DNA of 64,000 nt from Trissonchulus latispiculum (GCA_030248195.1 JASAND010024208.1:16964-80963), one strand, 5' to 3'. Positions 1 through 11,609 are shown, numbered from the stretch's first letter. Numbers and translations: made by a program. The notes: generated from the sequence alone by a model not told the origin.

Positions 1-1892
1 TAAATATAGTTCAAGTACCATAGTTGGCAATCTTAATTTTGTCAGGTGTGCACATATCGATGTAGATGCATTTTGGAAAAGTCAAAAATCTGTAAGGTGT
101 GCACATACATGCCAAATAATTAACGTTTTCAGTTCTCACTATAATATATTGGGTTGGGATCATTTCCACAATATCCCCCCCAGCCCAAATAAAGTTAACG
201 ACTCTTCCAATTTTCTTAATACTTTGAAGATAGGTTGCTGGGTGACTCCTGTTTACAACAACGTAAAAAATTTCAAAATTTAAAATTTTTAAAAAATTTA
301 AAATTTTGAATTTTTGAAATTTTTTACGTTCATCAGGTAGAATCGAACGCGCTGATCATTTTTCATCATTGCAGTACATAACTTTTGAAAATGCATTCTC
401 CGTTGGCTACAGCTGTTTAAAGCTTGAAGATCAAAGGCAAATGCCGACTAACTTTATTTGGGCTGGGGGATATTGTGGAAAAGATTTGACGAAAAGAAAA
501 GCAAATAAAGTTAACGACTCATCCAATTTTCTTAATACTTTGAAGATAGGTTGCTGGGTGACACCTGTTTACAACAATGTAAAAATTTCAAAATTTAAAA
601 TTTTTAAAAAAATTTAAAATTTTGAATTTTTGAAATTTTTTACGTTCATCAGGTAGAATCGAACGCGCTGATCATTTTTCATCATTGCAGTACATAACTT
701 TTGAAAATGCATTCTCCGTTGGCTACAGCTGTTTAAAGCTTGAAGATCAAAGGCAAATGCCGACTAACCTTAATTTAATTCAAAAGGCGGTATTTTTTAA
801 ATTTTATACGTTTTTGTAATCAGGAGTCACCCAGCAACCTATCTTCAAAGTATTAAGAAAATTGGATGAGTTATTAACTTTATTTGGGCTGGGGGATATT
901 GTGGAAAAGATTTGACGAAAAGAAAAGCAAATAAAGTTAACGACTCATCCAATTTTCTTAATACTTTGAAGATAGGTTGCTGGGTGACTCCTGATTACAA
1001 AAACGTAAAAAAATTGAAAAATTTAAAATTTAAAAAAATTTGATTTTGAATTTTTGAAATTTTTTACGTTCATCAGGTAGAATCGAACGCGCTGATCATT
1101 TTTCATCATTGCAGTAACTTTTGACAATGCATTCTCCGTTGGCTACAGCTGTTTAAGGCTTGAAGATCAAAGGTGCAGCTGTTTAAAGCTATGTACAGCT
1201 GTTTAAAGCTCGAAGATAGGTTGCTGGGTGACTCCTGATTACAAAAACGTAAAAAAATTTCAAAAATTTAAAATTTAAAAAAATTTAAAATTTTGAAATT
1301 TTGAAATTTTTTACGTTCATTAGGTAGAATCGAACGCGCTGATTGATCATTTTTCATCATTGCAGTAACTTTTGACAATGCATTCTCCGTTGGCTACAGC
1401 TGTTTAAGGCTTGAAGATCAAAGCTGCAGCTGTTTAAAGCTAGGTACAGCTGTTTAAAGCTCGAAGATAGGTTGCTGGGTGACTCCTGATTACAAAAACG
1501 TAAAAAATTTAAAATTTAAAAAATTTAAAATTTTGAATTTTTGAAATTTTTTACGTTCATCAGGTAGAGTCGAACGCGCTGATCATTTTTCATCATTGCA
1601 GCAACTTTTGACAATGCATTCTCCGTTGGCTACAGCTGTTTAAGGCTTGAAGATCAATGGTGCAGCTGTTTAAAGCTATGTACAGCTGTTTAAAGCTCGA
1701 AGATAGGTTGCTGGGTGACTCCTGATTACAAAAACTTAAAAAAATTTCAAAAATTTAAAATTTTGAATTTTTGAAATTTGTTACGTTTATTAGGTAGAAT
1801 CGAACACGCTGATCATTTTTCATCATTGCAGTATATAACTTCTGAAAATGCATCCTTCGTTCACTACACCTGTTTAAAGTTTGAAGATCAAA
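1..1892. repeat. AT-rich tandem array, irregular unit of about 230-420 bp
   Basis: The landmark GATAGGTTGCTGGGTGAC recurs near 230, 545, 971, 1214, 1466 and 1701, and TAGAATCGAACGCGCTGATC recurs near 340, 655, 1078, 1325, 1567 and 1797. Each unit also carries an AAATTTAAAATTTT-type AT block and a GTTGGCTACAGCTGTTTAA block. An inverted piece lies at about 770-890. Later units gain extra TACAGCTGTTTAAAGCT copies. No credible gene is present; a short ORF at 369-617 is just repeat unit. The array continues in inverted orientation after the foldback at 1902-2565. Confidence 0.85.
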
Positions 1893-1901
1893 GGAAAATA
1901 C

Positions 1902-2565
1902 GGAGGTGACTAAAACCAGGATCGGGATCAGGATCAGGATCCATTTCAGGGTCAGGATCAGGATCGGGTGACTAAAAACAGGATCCATTTCAGGATCGGC
2001 TAAAAACTTCAGGATCGGGTTAGTAGTGGATCCTGATTTCAGGATCGGGTGTCTAAACACAGGATCCATTTCATGATCGGCTTGTAACTTCAGGATCAGC
2101 TTCAGGATCGGCTTATAAGTTCAGGATTCGGCTTTGGCGCGGATCCTGAGTTCAGGATCGGGTGTCTAAAAACAGGATCCATTTCAGGATCGGCTTGTAA
2201 CTTCAGGATCGGCTTATAAGTACAGCATTCGGCTTAGGGGCGGATCCTGAGTTGAGGATCGGATGTCTAAAAACAGGATCCATTTCAGGATCGGCTTGTA
2301 ACTTCAGGATCGGCTTAAGCCGATCCTGAAATGGATCCTGTTTTTATACACCCGATCCTGAACTCAGGATCCACTACTAACCCTATCCTGAAGTTTTTAG
2401 CCGATCCTGAAGCTGATCCTGAAGTTACAAGCCGATCCTGAAATGGATCCTGTTTTTAGACACCCGATCCTGAAATCATGATCCACTACTAACCCGATCC
2501 TGATCCTGATCCTGAAATGGATCCTGATCCTGCTCCTGATCCCGATCCTGGTTTTAGTCACCTCC
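1902..2565. mobile_element. Foldback element of GGATCC repeats, Mutator-like (9-bp TSD)
   Basis: Ends are GGAGGTGACTAAAACCAGGA and its inverse. The flanks are GGAAAATAC (1893-1901) and GGAAAAGAC (2566-2574), a 9-bp target-site duplication with one mismatch. The inside is almost wholly made of CAGGATCGG / CAGGATCC units, pointing one way up to about 2317 and the other way after it; the turn-round is GGATCGGCTTAAGCCGATCC. A 9-bp TSD with long TIRs fits Mutator-like elements, but no transposase is present, so the family is inferred from TSD length alone. Confidence 0.7.
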
Positions 2566-2574
2566 GGAAAAGAC

Positions 2575-2711
2575 CGCCTTTTGAATTAAATTAAGGTTAG
2601 GCGGCATTTGCCTTTGATCTTCAAGCTTTAAACAGCTGTAGCCAACGGAAAATGCATTTTCAAAAGTTACTGCAATGATGAAAAATGATCAGCGCGTTTG
2701 ATTCTACCTGG
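2575..2711. repeat. Inverted arm of the 0-1.9 kb array
   Basis: This stretch is the reverse complement of the array unit (TTCAAGCTTTAAACAGCTG, then GATCAGCGCG and TCTACCTG). The host of the 1902 foldback was therefore itself an inverted-repeat structure. Confidence 0.75.
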
Positions 2712-2994
2712 CTGGTCCAATGCAAATACTGCGCCTCACCCAGCTGAGCAAAGTGCAACGTCTGCAAAATCTTGTAATGGGATCAGGAGTTTTGCCTATG
2801 AGGCTTCTGCTTAGTTGGTTCGTTACAATAAATCCCAGATTTATGTTTTGTCAACGTTGAATCTTGAGGCATTGAGCTCGTGACAGCGACATAGCTTTTC
2901 ACCTCTGAGGAATTAATTAGATTAATGAAACAGACAATTATTTTATGAAACAATGCAGTAAATTTGCGCTTTAGTGGTCCAGTCAAAATGACAA

Positions 2995-2995
2995 G

Positions 2996-3064
<69 letters not shown>

Positions 3065-3094
3065 TATATAATATATATATATATATATATATAA
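2995..3094. repeat. (AT)n microsatellite
   Basis: About 100 bp of near-pure AT dinucleotides, interrupted once by AAGTATATA. The surrounding 2712-3480 shows no gene; a long minus-strand frame there is only the IYIY translation of the repeat. Confidence 0.95.
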
Positions 3095-3479
3095 ACAGTG
3101 TAAACGCAAAACTGCGATGATTGTAATGGCTTTACGAAGACTGTCCAGGATTTGCAGGATAAGATTGTTATTAGAAGTTATTGGAAAAGACGCAGCGCAA
3201 ATCAATTTCAATTATTCCACTCTGCCTTTCTCCTACTTTGCTGTTTCTCCTGCAAATTGACCTACATAGATTACCATAGGGCCAGGATCGGGTTCTAGAA
3301 TTTATTTGACATGGCTTAGGTAATAAATATAGCTTTAGTTGCAGGGCTGAGAATATAAAGGCAAAACTATGTTAGGAATTTAGGTAAAAGCGTAAATATT
3401 CTGTGCATATACATGACGTGAACATATACCTTTATAGAACTGACGTGCGTAATCACAAACTTATCCTCAATATGGAGTA

Positions 3480-3922
3480 AAGAACTGTGTTTTGTATCCC
3501 GATGTTACTATTCTGGTTTCATTTTCTCTGTAATTTAAGCACTAAGCTGGACAGTCTTAATGTTGAGAAATGTCAATGCAGCTGTAATGTCTCACAAGTT
3601 TGTGTTAAGAAAAAATTTTGAAAGAATAAAATAAAGATTCGTGACAATTAGTTTGAATATTATGTGATTATATACTGATGATAATTAAGTATCTAGAATG
3701 ATGTAGTCACGTTTATCTTTGCTACAATGTTTTATGCTTTCAGAGTCTCAATCAGCAAAACATTTTTCAACTAAAGGTGGAGCCCCAGGAACTCTGTCTG
3801 TTTTTCTCGTTGGGGTACGAAGTTATGCCCACAAAGAAAGTTTTGAAAGTTGTTTAGACGGGTTGAATGTCAAGACCAGGCCAAGGGAAGGTTTGGAACT
3901 GGAACTGGTTCATGTTATATAA
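3480..3922. repeat. Diverged third copy of the 16-kb / 31-kb paralogous block
   Basis: The string of landmarks AATGT..GCAGCTGT, TTCGTGACAA, TAGTCACGT, TCAACTAAA and CCCAGGAACT occurs in the same order near 16020-16235 and 31230-31440. Identity is visibly lower than between those two copies. Here a 67-residue open frame (3719-3922, plus) follows a plausible acceptor (TTTTATGCTTTCAG); it is closed in the other two copies, so I do not call it a gene. No non-LTR element is attached to this copy. Confidence 0.5.
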
Positions 3923-3938
3923 CTTTAACTAATTAACA

Positions 3939-4661
3939 CGGATCAATTGAACTTTATCCCCCCCCCCCCCCCAGAACAGAACCCCAATTGAACTTTATCC
4001 CCCCAAAATTAAAACCTGCCTAAAAGGACTAATTCAATGTCAGATTGTGCTTTATTAGTATTATTGTTACGAAATTTAACTTAAAAGAAATACGTATATA
4101 CTATATTCTAAATTCTTTTGTTATCTCAGTATAAGCTAAAGTTGTAAGCTTAAAATGCAACCCCTATAAGCAACTTTTCAGCACAATCAAGGACAAAAAT
4201 GTATCTTTTCAGGATAGCCCCCAGGCCCACATTCCGCAAAACTTGACCAAATGAGCTGCAATTTGGTATGGTATGTTTTCGACCACGCTAAGTTAAAATA
4301 TCGAAAAATTTTATATTTTGCGAAATTAGATTTTTTTGATTCGAAGGGGGAACCAAGGGAAAATGAAATGTCTTCGATTTTGCTGACAAGTTGTATATAT
4401 ATATATGGGGTTTCGGGGTCGCAGAACACGAGTCTGAAGTTTGTTTTCGATTCAGCTTTTCGCTAAACCAGTATAAGCTTACATCTTAAGCTTACAACTT
4501 TAGCTCATACGGAGCTAACGAAAAGCTGAATTGAAAAATGGAATTCAGATTCATGTTCTGCGTCCACGAAAACCTATATACATCTTTTCAGCACTTATTT
4601 TGATTACTGACTGAACTTTATCCACCCAAACTAGTTGGGGGGATAAAGTTCAATTGATCCG
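3939..4661. mobile_element. MITE with GGATCAATTGAACTTTATCC ends
   Basis: The termini CGGATCAATTGAACTTTATC and its inverse are followed inward by poly-C / poly-G. The flanks TTAACA (3933-3938) and TTAACT (4662-4667) look like a 5-6 bp TSD. Inside (about 4110-4600) is a decayed copy of the hairpin MITE seen intact at 13976-14572, with the shared core GCTGAATCGAAAA and GTAAGCTTAAG. Short ORFs on both strands (4187-4466) are reading through the hairpin. No transposase. Confidence 0.65.
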
Positions 4662-5769
4662 TTAACTCGCTGCGCGAAAGTCATTAGAGGGGATGCGTTA
4701 ATAAATTTGACATGAGATATATAAGCGAGTAGTCAGTAAACAGTAATAAAAAATAATGAGCCAATAAATTAACTACGGTAAAGCGGTACTACCTCAGACA
4801 TTTGGTCTTTGTATGAAGCATTTTACAGACTTTATTTTATTAATGATTTATGAATCATTTACAGACTGAATTAAATTTATGGGGAGAGAAATGCAAAGGT
4901 CATTAAGAGGTAACCTCTCTTTATTTTCGTTCTGCAGTCGATTATGTTGCGTTAGGGCTACTGTTGCGTTAGGACTCCCTTTAAAGTCCCATCTGTTAAC
5001 TGGTCAGTTTTGGAAGGTGTTGCGTTAGGGCGTCCCTATGTTGCGTTAGGGCGCCCCTATGTTGTGTTAGGGCCTTGTGGAAAGTTAAAGAAAAGAAGCG
5101 TTGCGTTAGGGTGTCCTTGTGTTGTTTTAGGGCGCCCGAGTACACAGTTTAACAGTGAAGACAAAATTGCATTACAATTCCTACTACAAGTGCATTTAAA
5201 AGTAAAATTAAATGAAATGTCAAAAATAAGATGTATCTGCTAAAACTAATAATGTTTCTGATAAGACAAATTGGAAGACGAGTTATATACGGCTGTACTA
5301 CTTTGACAATTCATACTTAAGGGGGAGTTTTGCAATGGTCCGATTTTTACATATTTTTAGTACAAAGCGCACAGCAGCACAATTGTTCCTCAAAGTGGAC
5401 TCCGACTCCGCATGCTAGGACGCTTTAATATTAATACTTTGTACAAGTGTGTAACGCGGACAGTTACACTAAGACTTTTGTGTAAGGTCAGATAACAGAG
5501 CTTGATGAATTGTAACATTATTGACATTCGCTCGTTTGCAGCAAATAAGATTAAGTTTGTGATTAACTTCAGTTTAATTTATGTTTACGATTAACTTTGG
5601 AATAGATAAACTCAAGATTACCTTAATCTTCATTGCACCAAATCAGATTAAGAAAAGTTTAACTAATCTTGGGTTAATCTGAAGTTAATCTATATTTAAA
5701 CTATTTCTCACGTGAATGCGTTTTAGCCAATGAAATACAGTAACGTGATAGCAACCGACCAATAGCAAT

Positions 5770-5816
5770 GTAATGTGGGTAATAGCGTCCCCGCTATCAC
5801 CCCCTTTCCAAGTCCC
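5770..5816. repeat. TGTGGGTAATAGCG arm of a small palindromic MITE
   Basis: GTAATGTGGGTAATAGCGTCC followed by CCGCTATCACCCCCTTTCCA is nearly identical to 48497-48540, where the complete 82-bp palindrome exists. The second arm was not found here. Confidence 0.5.
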
Positions 5817-6039
5817 TTGCAATTCCTAACTTTCATAGTTTTCCCTAAAATTCCTTAAAACTCCCCCAAATTCCCCGTAAATATTATGTTAATTGTAATT
5901 ATTGGGAAGCCCGATGATTATGTGTTATTTTGTATGTAAAAATCCCTTTTAAATAATGTGCAGTGCTAATCTTTTGCTCATATTCCAAAAAATTGTGTAA
6001 AAACCTTTAAATTCTCTATTTCGCGAGCGTAAACATAAC

Positions 6040-6960
6040 ATTGCAATTATTGTTGGCTTAGCAAAGATAGACCCTCCCGTTCCCAACGCATAACAAAATT
6101 CCCCTTTAACGCTTACGTCACCCTTCAGTCAGTTGGGAGTTTTTCAAGTTCGCTTCGCGCACGGTCGGGTTTTCAAAGTTGGGGCCCCCGTCTCTCGCAG
6201 TTTCTACACCTAAGAGTAAGTTCGTGTCTTTTCCTTTTATTTAAAAATTAACCTAAATTTTCTTGTGTTAACCCCCTACTTTATCCTTAATCCCTTTTCG
6301 CTTCATTTTCTATTAACTCCTAACTCTCCCTTCTCCTTCCCTTTCCTAATTTTCGGAGTTGCCCCCGTCCCCCCGGGTCTATGTTTACTAATTAATTCTC
6401 CTCCCCCATTTTGGTTGGTTCCCCTCCTTTCCCTTATTGATTGCTGGTTTCCTCCCCCATTTATTTATCACCCCCTTCGTATTGTCGTTATTGTCTATTT
6501 TTGCGGGTAGCCCGCTGTTTGCTTGTCCCCCTCTGGGTAGCCCAGACGGGTTTCACTGTATTAATTCCCTTGTTTGTCCCCCATTAAATTATTCAGTTGT
6601 CGTTCGCTAATTTAACTTAAGTTTGTTTACTTGTTAATTTTAACTAAAACTGATCTCGTCTAATAGCTAGGTAGCGCTCTGGGAATAGCCCGGAGCCCGT
6701 CCATTATTGAGCTTAATTTTTGTGTGTTCGCGCGTGTCTCCCCGTTTCTGTCTGGCGCCCTGTTGGCGTCCCCAAAAATTGGCTATCCCCCCCGGGGCAA
6801 GGCAAGGCTTGTCTTTGGCGAGGCAAGTCGGTGGGAAGAGCCGCCTGGACTAAAGATCTCCACCCGCAGTCGTCGGTCAGCGTTCTTTGCGCGCAGTTCC
6901 ACGTAAAATTTGGTGTGTGAGCTCTGCGGTTAAATTCCCGGCTCCTCGCATGTTTTACAG
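6040..6960. other. Pyrimidine-rich stretch, no supported gene
   Basis: The plus strand is strongly C/T-biased (runs such as CCTTCTCCTTCCCTTTCC), with repeated GGGTAGCCC / GGGAATAGCCC motifs. Three short plus ORFs (6265-6510, 6720-6920, 6724-6906) overlap in different frames and show no family features. It could be a 5' untranslated part of a mobile element; I cannot support more. Confidence 0.4.
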
Positions 6961-7611
6961 CAACAAACCACTTTTAATCTAATTTTTATCCCCACGATGC
7001 GTCGGTTCACACGAATTAGTTTAACATCCGATTATCGGCAACTCGAAGTGCAAAGCATACACTATCCCTTTGTCACACATAAATGTCGTAATGTAAATAG
7101 TTGCATTCGGAATTGCAATTTTATCATTTCCTAGTATGTAATAGCATTTATCAATCGCCTATTACTTAATTCTTCGCCTTTCTTCGGAAATCAAGTTCCA
7201 AATCAAACGTCTCAATTCATGTCGAATTTTAACATGCATGCTGTCTTTTGAACTAAATATAAAATTGCAAATAATGATAAACAACTGGCGTTCTGTTTAA
7301 TCGGAAAATAATATAAAGATAATCCTGACCTTATTTGGTGCAACGGTCGATAAAAGATTAACTTCAGATCAACTTAAACTCCATTTAATCTGGAGTTTAA
7401 CTGGAGATTAGCTGACGATTAAGATAATTTGATGTTTAACTTATTTAGTGCAATCCCCTAATTGTTTGTCAGCAGACATGTGCAGGAGGGGAAGTTCTGG
7501 GGGGGGGGTAAAGGGCGGCCGAAGGCGATACAAGGCCCCGGCACAACTCTACTCGAGGGCTGTTTACCATTACGATAGGTAGTCTACGCATGCGTAAATG
7601 CGTGTATTATT

Positions 7612-7810
7612 AGCTACTCGAGAACTTGAAGCTCAAGTTCTCTGGTCAGTTTTGACCAGAGAACTTGCAGGCTGCTAGAGACTTGCAACTCGAGAACTTG
7701 CAGCTTGAGAACTTGAGAAATTTTATGCAACACTTGAGATGTCAAGTCTCGAGTACTTGAGGCCTCAAGTTGCGGATTCCGCAACTTGAGAAGTTTTATG
7801 AAACTGGCCC
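7612..7810. repeat. Palindromic cluster of AACTTGAGA / TCTCAAGTT motifs
   Basis: CTCGAGAACTTGAAGC and its inverses are repeated about eight times, ending in TTTTATGAAACTGGCCC. That end resembles the GGGCC..TTTCATAAAA-type termini of the elements at 22865-28205 and 54327-57094, suggesting one end of a related foldback. Confidence 0.5.
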
Positions 7811-8108
7811 CTGATAGCCCTAACGCAACAGAAGGGCGCCCTAACGCAACAGTAGCCCTAACGCAACAAAATTAAAATGAACGAAGGTCAAAGGCGCCCG
7901 AACGCAACTTTACCCTGCAGTCAGTGTTCAACTGTCCAGTTGGGTGGCACTTGAAGTTTAATCAAGTGTAAACAGAGTCATTACATTAGTTCCTCCCCAC
8001 AAAATTTGCAGACGCCTTTTTAGCCAAAAAGCGTTTTCTCTCTATTTTTTAAGTTTTTTGTCCGCCCCCAAGAATGACGTTAATTTCCTAGAAAGTTATG
8101 GTTGTTTT

Positions 8109-8945
8109 GGGTCAAAAAAGCCCGAGTGTTATGGCAAAATTTTGACTTGACTTGACTTGACTGGACTTTGACTTGAAGCCCTTCAAGTCAAAGTAGACCA
8201 GCGTTCTACTTTGACTTGAAAACTTGAAAATTCAGCCAATCAGATTTGGACAAGCCTACACCAAAAGACACAGTCAATTTGTGCCTTCATCTAAAGAATA
8301 AGGGAATGATACTCTACAAACCGCTTCCGTTGATACAATTGGAAAATTGGCCTGACATGGAACTTCCTCTTCCTCCGATTTCTTTTCCTTCTGGCATACA
8401 AGACACCAGCAATCGCGAGTTGTTGTTGAGCAGCATCGATCGAGATCATGCCATCATTACATACCTAACCAGTGGTAATTAAACATGCGCACGAGGAGCA
8501 CATTCAGTTGATTACTTTAATTGAAAAAAATAATTTGAAATGAAATATGAAAGCTTCAATTGTAAAAAATAAATTTTTAATAAGTCTTTAATAAAAATAA
8601 ATTTTTGTTTAGCAGATTTTTCTCGAAACCTGCCGCTTTTAACTTAGCAGTAGAATCCTGAAAAATCGTTTTAAATGCTTTATTAATTGCATAAACTAAA
8701 GTTTTTATTTGCTAAGTGCTCATCTTTAATTTCAAAAAATTTGGAGCAAAATTTTGGAAGGAACTTAAATCACAACGATTACGACTCTGATTGGTCAAAT
8801 TCGTATGTGGGCGGAGCATTGTGACTTCTATTGTAAATGCTCTCGCGTGCTTTGACTTGACTTAACTTGACTTTGACTTTAATTACTTGACGTGACGTGA
8901 CTTGACTTGACGTGACTTGACTTGATGGCTGTGAACTAGGCTTTA
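8109..8945. repeat. TTGAC-repeat bounded segment
   Basis: Arrays of TTGACTTGAC occur at 8146-8180 and 8855-8935. Just inside them an inverted pair CAGCCAATCAGAT (8232) / CTCTGATTGGTC (8785) is visible. The enclosed 550 bp contain the 78-residue ORF described separately. TIRs and TSDs could not be defined. Confidence 0.4.
8246..8482 (+). CDS. Unrecognised 78-residue frame inside the TTGAC segment
   Basis: I do not recognise this protein. Unlike most short frames here it is not low-complexity: it has a balanced composition, a Pro-rich middle (ELPLPPISFPSG) and ends NREL..DRDHAIITYLTSG before a TAA. It starts directly at the inner edge of the repeat arm, so its N terminus may be a repeat read-through. 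It could be a gene fragment carried by a mobile element or a chance frame; no splice partner is seen. Low confidence. Confidence 0.2.
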   Translation: MDKPTPKDTVNLCLHLKNKGMILYKPLPLIQLENWPDMELPLPPISFPSGIQDTSNRELLLSSIDRDHAIITYLTSGN

Positions 8946-8990
8946 AAGTGGTGTGAACCCAGCGACCTGTATCCCTTCCCCCTGTCAGGG

Positions 8991-9416
8991 GGTCGAAGTT
9001 TACATTTAAAGGGGGAGGGGGGTCTACTGGGTCATTGGAAATTGGGGCTTCACACATGAAAGCTACTTGGCTAAGATTCCTTATTCGAATAGGAACACCT
9101 ATATGCTGGATCTGAATGTCCATTAGTTTTGGTCTACTACCTATCTATGGGACTGGGAACACAATGATCGAGGTGGGCTCTGACAGTGTCGTAAACACAG
9201 ATTCGGTCGAAGTTTACATTTAAAGGGGGAGGGGGGTCTACTGGGTCATTGGAAATTGGGGCTTCACACATGAAAGCTACTTGGCTAAGATTCCTTATTC
9301 GAATAGGAACACCTATATGCTGGATCTGAATGTCCATTAGTTTTGGTCTACTACCTATCTGGGACTGGGAACACAATGATCGAGGTGGGCTCTGACAGTG
9401 TCGTAAACACAGATTC
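8991..9416. repeat. Two-copy tandem duplication, 214-bp unit
   Basis: GGTCGAAGTTTACATTTAAA starts at 8991 and again at 9205, and the copies run in step to ACACAGATTC with only a 2-bp length difference. The near identity indicates a recent event. The two mirrored minus-strand ORFs (8779-9123 and 9137-9376) share the same peptide because of this duplication and are not genes. Confidence 0.9.
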
Positions 9417-9440
9417 AGGCGCTTTTACAGAAAGGCTTAA

Positions 9441-10761
9441 GGTGGTGATTCCTTTTGGGCACATATTGTTGGTTGGCGACGTAAATCAACATGAAATTTG
9501 ATGAAACTTTCCGAAATTAGTTCTTTTAGCGTTCTAACACCCTCCGCGCAATCCTGATTCAAAAATTCGAGATTTCAGGTCAGAGTGGTTTTTCCAAATT
9601 TCTGAACGTTTGACAGCTGCTATACAGTTATGACTATAGTCATTCGAAAGATCTCATTGAGCTTCATACTTTTGCTTTTTAAAGCAAGTTTCTAACTTTT
9701 CTCTACCGTGAGATATAACCGATTTTCTTGTTTTGGCGTCGAAAACTTATCTTTGCAGAAATCAAATAATTTAACTACGCAAACCGTAAAATCAAACTAA
9801 GGGCGTCGATCTGAAGGTCTCATAGGGACAAATAATCCGGCGCATGATCGTCTTCCAACTGCTATCCTGTAGACTGCTATCATAAAAAATGTAGTTTTTG
9901 CAAAACCACGACCAATTTTTTCCAAAGATTGTGGAGCATTCACCATGCAAGGTGGAGGGCTGCTACTGAACAAATGCGTTCTTCACAAATATACCCAGGG
10001 ACGATTTTTTAGTTGAACCGATTGCTGCTTTCTAGCTAAAGTAATCGCTTGACAAATTTGGAAAATGTAGGCAAAGTACAGGTTACGCACACATTTCAGC
10101 TTATTTCTCTACAACGAAGAGCTATTTCACAATAAATAAAAAATCGTCCCCAGCTATTTGATGGAGGTATCGAATGATATAACCGGTGTGTCGCGAAAAA
10201 ATTTACTTGAGTCTACAAAAATTCTGGAAAATTATACTTCTTCTAAAATGTGTTAAAAATATTTTAGAAAAGCAACATTAGTTTCATGGTATGCGTTAAA
10301 AAGAGAAAATGTCAAGCAACATTTTGATATAAAAATGGCTTCTTAACTCTAAGTAATGAATGAGTAATAATGGTGCAAACTTTCTTATAATTGGAAGTGA
10401 TAGTAAATGGGGGGCGGCCGGTGGGTCTGGAGCGGCGACAGCGTGTTTGGGGACAGCGCAGAATAATGTCGGCCACTGACCAAACGAGTGCCGCAGCGGG
10501 CGGAAACGTCGCGAAAGGCGGATCTTGCGCCTTGAGTGTACGGGCGACGCGATACCCGCCCGACTAAAACTAAATGGACGGGAGTGTAGGGGGGGCCCGC
10601 ACCGGCAGGATGCAGAAGGGTGATGTGTTTACATTCAGAATCTACATGATAAATAATGCAAAACACAGACAAGCTTCTGCACACTGTGTACGCATGCAAG
10701 TTTATTAACCGAGCAAATTTAAAGGGGAAATATGGAGAGTAATGGTGTGGGAATCACCACA
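9441..10761. mobile_element. TTAA-flanked MITE, copy 1 (GGTGGTGATTCC ends)
   Basis: TTAA at 9437-9440 precedes GGTGGTGATTCCTTTTGGGC; the right end GGGAATCACCACA is followed by TTAA (10762-10765). The body is co-linear with the complete copy at 21699-22681, for example CGTTTGACAGCTGCTA, GGCGTCGAAAACTT and CCAGGGACGATTTTTTAG. A TTAA target is typical of piggyBac-like elements; there is no transposase. The copy is interrupted at 10376-10739. Confidence 0.75.
10376..10739. mobile_element. GC-rich insertion inside MITE copy 1
   Basis: The block is absent from the copy at 21699-22681 and is flanked by TAATGGTG on both sides (10368-10375, 10740-10747). It is much richer in GC than its surroundings (GGGGGGCGGCCGGTGGGTC, GCGGGCGGAAACGTCGCG). 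A minus-strand frame of 104 residues covers it but has no recognisable feature. It is probably a short interspersed element or a fragment; its class is unknown. Confidence 0.5.
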
Positions 10762-10765
10762 TTAA

Positions 10766-10960
10766 GTGGGGGACTACGAATTTTACAGCAAGTTTGATAT
10801 TATTAAAGCTAGCTAGTCTTCTCCCACATAATAGTATGATATAGGTTTGATGCTAAAGAGTTTAAAGTTAGAAAGAATTATACGTTGCCTAGCGTCCTGT
10901 GGAGCATTCGCATGTTGGTGTTGACGGTCCGAAACTCGATGTCACAGGGATAATTTTGCC
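10766..10960. repeat. Partial copy of the 19183-20565 element
   Basis: After TTAA, GGGGGACTACGAATTT and AAGCTAGCTAGTCTT, CACATAATAGTAT and CTAGCGTCCTGTGGAGC follow in the same order as at 19183-19320. The rest of the element is missing here. From 10960 to 11260 I see nothing beyond AT-rich sequence. Confidence 0.6.
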
Positions 10961-11263
10961 TCGTGAAAACTCCCCCCCCCCGGAAAAATTTCCCTAGGGA
11001 ATTATTTCGCCCCGGAAAATTTTCACTAGAGGTTGTTGTAATTATTCTGCTGGGTGTATTCATTGTTTCTTCAACTTTACAGCGTTGTTTCGTGCTTTAA
11101 TTTTATGCTAAGTAATTAATTTGATATTTTATTATTAGCTGTTCTTTTCCAATCTTTAGCAGTGCATATAAATTAGAAAAAGTTTAAAATCAATGTAATT
11201 AAAATTTATTTTAATCCATTCAGTTAGTGTATGCTGCAGTTTCAACTATCATTTTGGATCTTA

Positions 11264-11420
11264 GGGCCTATTTCTTTAAAGATTGAAATGGTCGGATTAA
11301 ACGGATTAAAAATCAGCCAGATTAAAATGTTCACGGCTGTTTCTTTAATGCAGGATTATATGGATTAAACGAATTAAAATAAACTCGTTTAATCCGACCT
11401 TTTCTAATCCTCGGATCACA
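11264..11420. repeat. GGATTAAA palindromic cluster with a GGGCC end
   Basis: It starts GGGCCTATTTCTTTAAAG, then carries CGGATTAAACGGATTAAAA and later the inverse CTCGTTTAATCCGACC. The design matches the larger GGGCC foldbacks at 22865, 33319 and 54327, with a different internal motif. The right terminus is unclear. Confidence 0.4.
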
Positions 11421-11609
11421 TTGGTGTCATATCTTATGTGTCTTGTCTTTTGTCTTATGTTTTGTCACTTTTAATTTTTATTTCAGCTTTTGTGGTATAT
11501 TTGCCTGTACAGGGTGTTCTGTCACTTTTGTTCATTGGTTCTCACGATTAGTTGATAATAAATACACGATTTGTTCCATTTACTTACTTTAAATGACTAT
11601 TTTTTATGT

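Larger units (their letters stand above)
5632..7454. repeat. Inner inverted-repeat element with TTAATCT arrays
   Basis: ATTGCACCAAATCAGATTAAG at the left mirrors CTTATTTAGTGCAAT at the right. Both arms contain strings of GATTAACTT / AATCTGGAGTTTAA motifs (5575-5700 and 7320-7440). Target duplications could not be read. It holds the half-MITE at 5770-5815 and the pyrimidine-rich stretch at 6040-6960. Confidence 0.5.
4940..7914. mobile_element. 3-kb foldback element with GTTGCGTTAGGGC arms, hAT-like TSD
   Basis: The left arm (4940-5140) holds five to six GTTGCGTTAGGGC copies, the right arm (7811-7914) the same in inverse. The outermost 19 bases of the two ends match at most positions. CTGCAGTC flanks both sides (4932-4939 and 7915-7922), a perfect 8-bp TSD. 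It encloses a second inverted-repeat structure at 5632-7454 and further palindromes. The short ORF over the left arm (5010-5243) is repeat. No transposase seen, so hAT-like rests on TSD length. Confidence 0.65.

Noticed and set aside
1..1892. CRISPR-like array
   Set aside because: Units are long, irregular, include inverted pieces and lack unique spacers; the genome is eukaryotic.
2783..3211. 142-residue minus-strand frame
   Set aside because: Its middle is the IYIYIY translation of the (AT)n microsatellite; the rest has no family feature.
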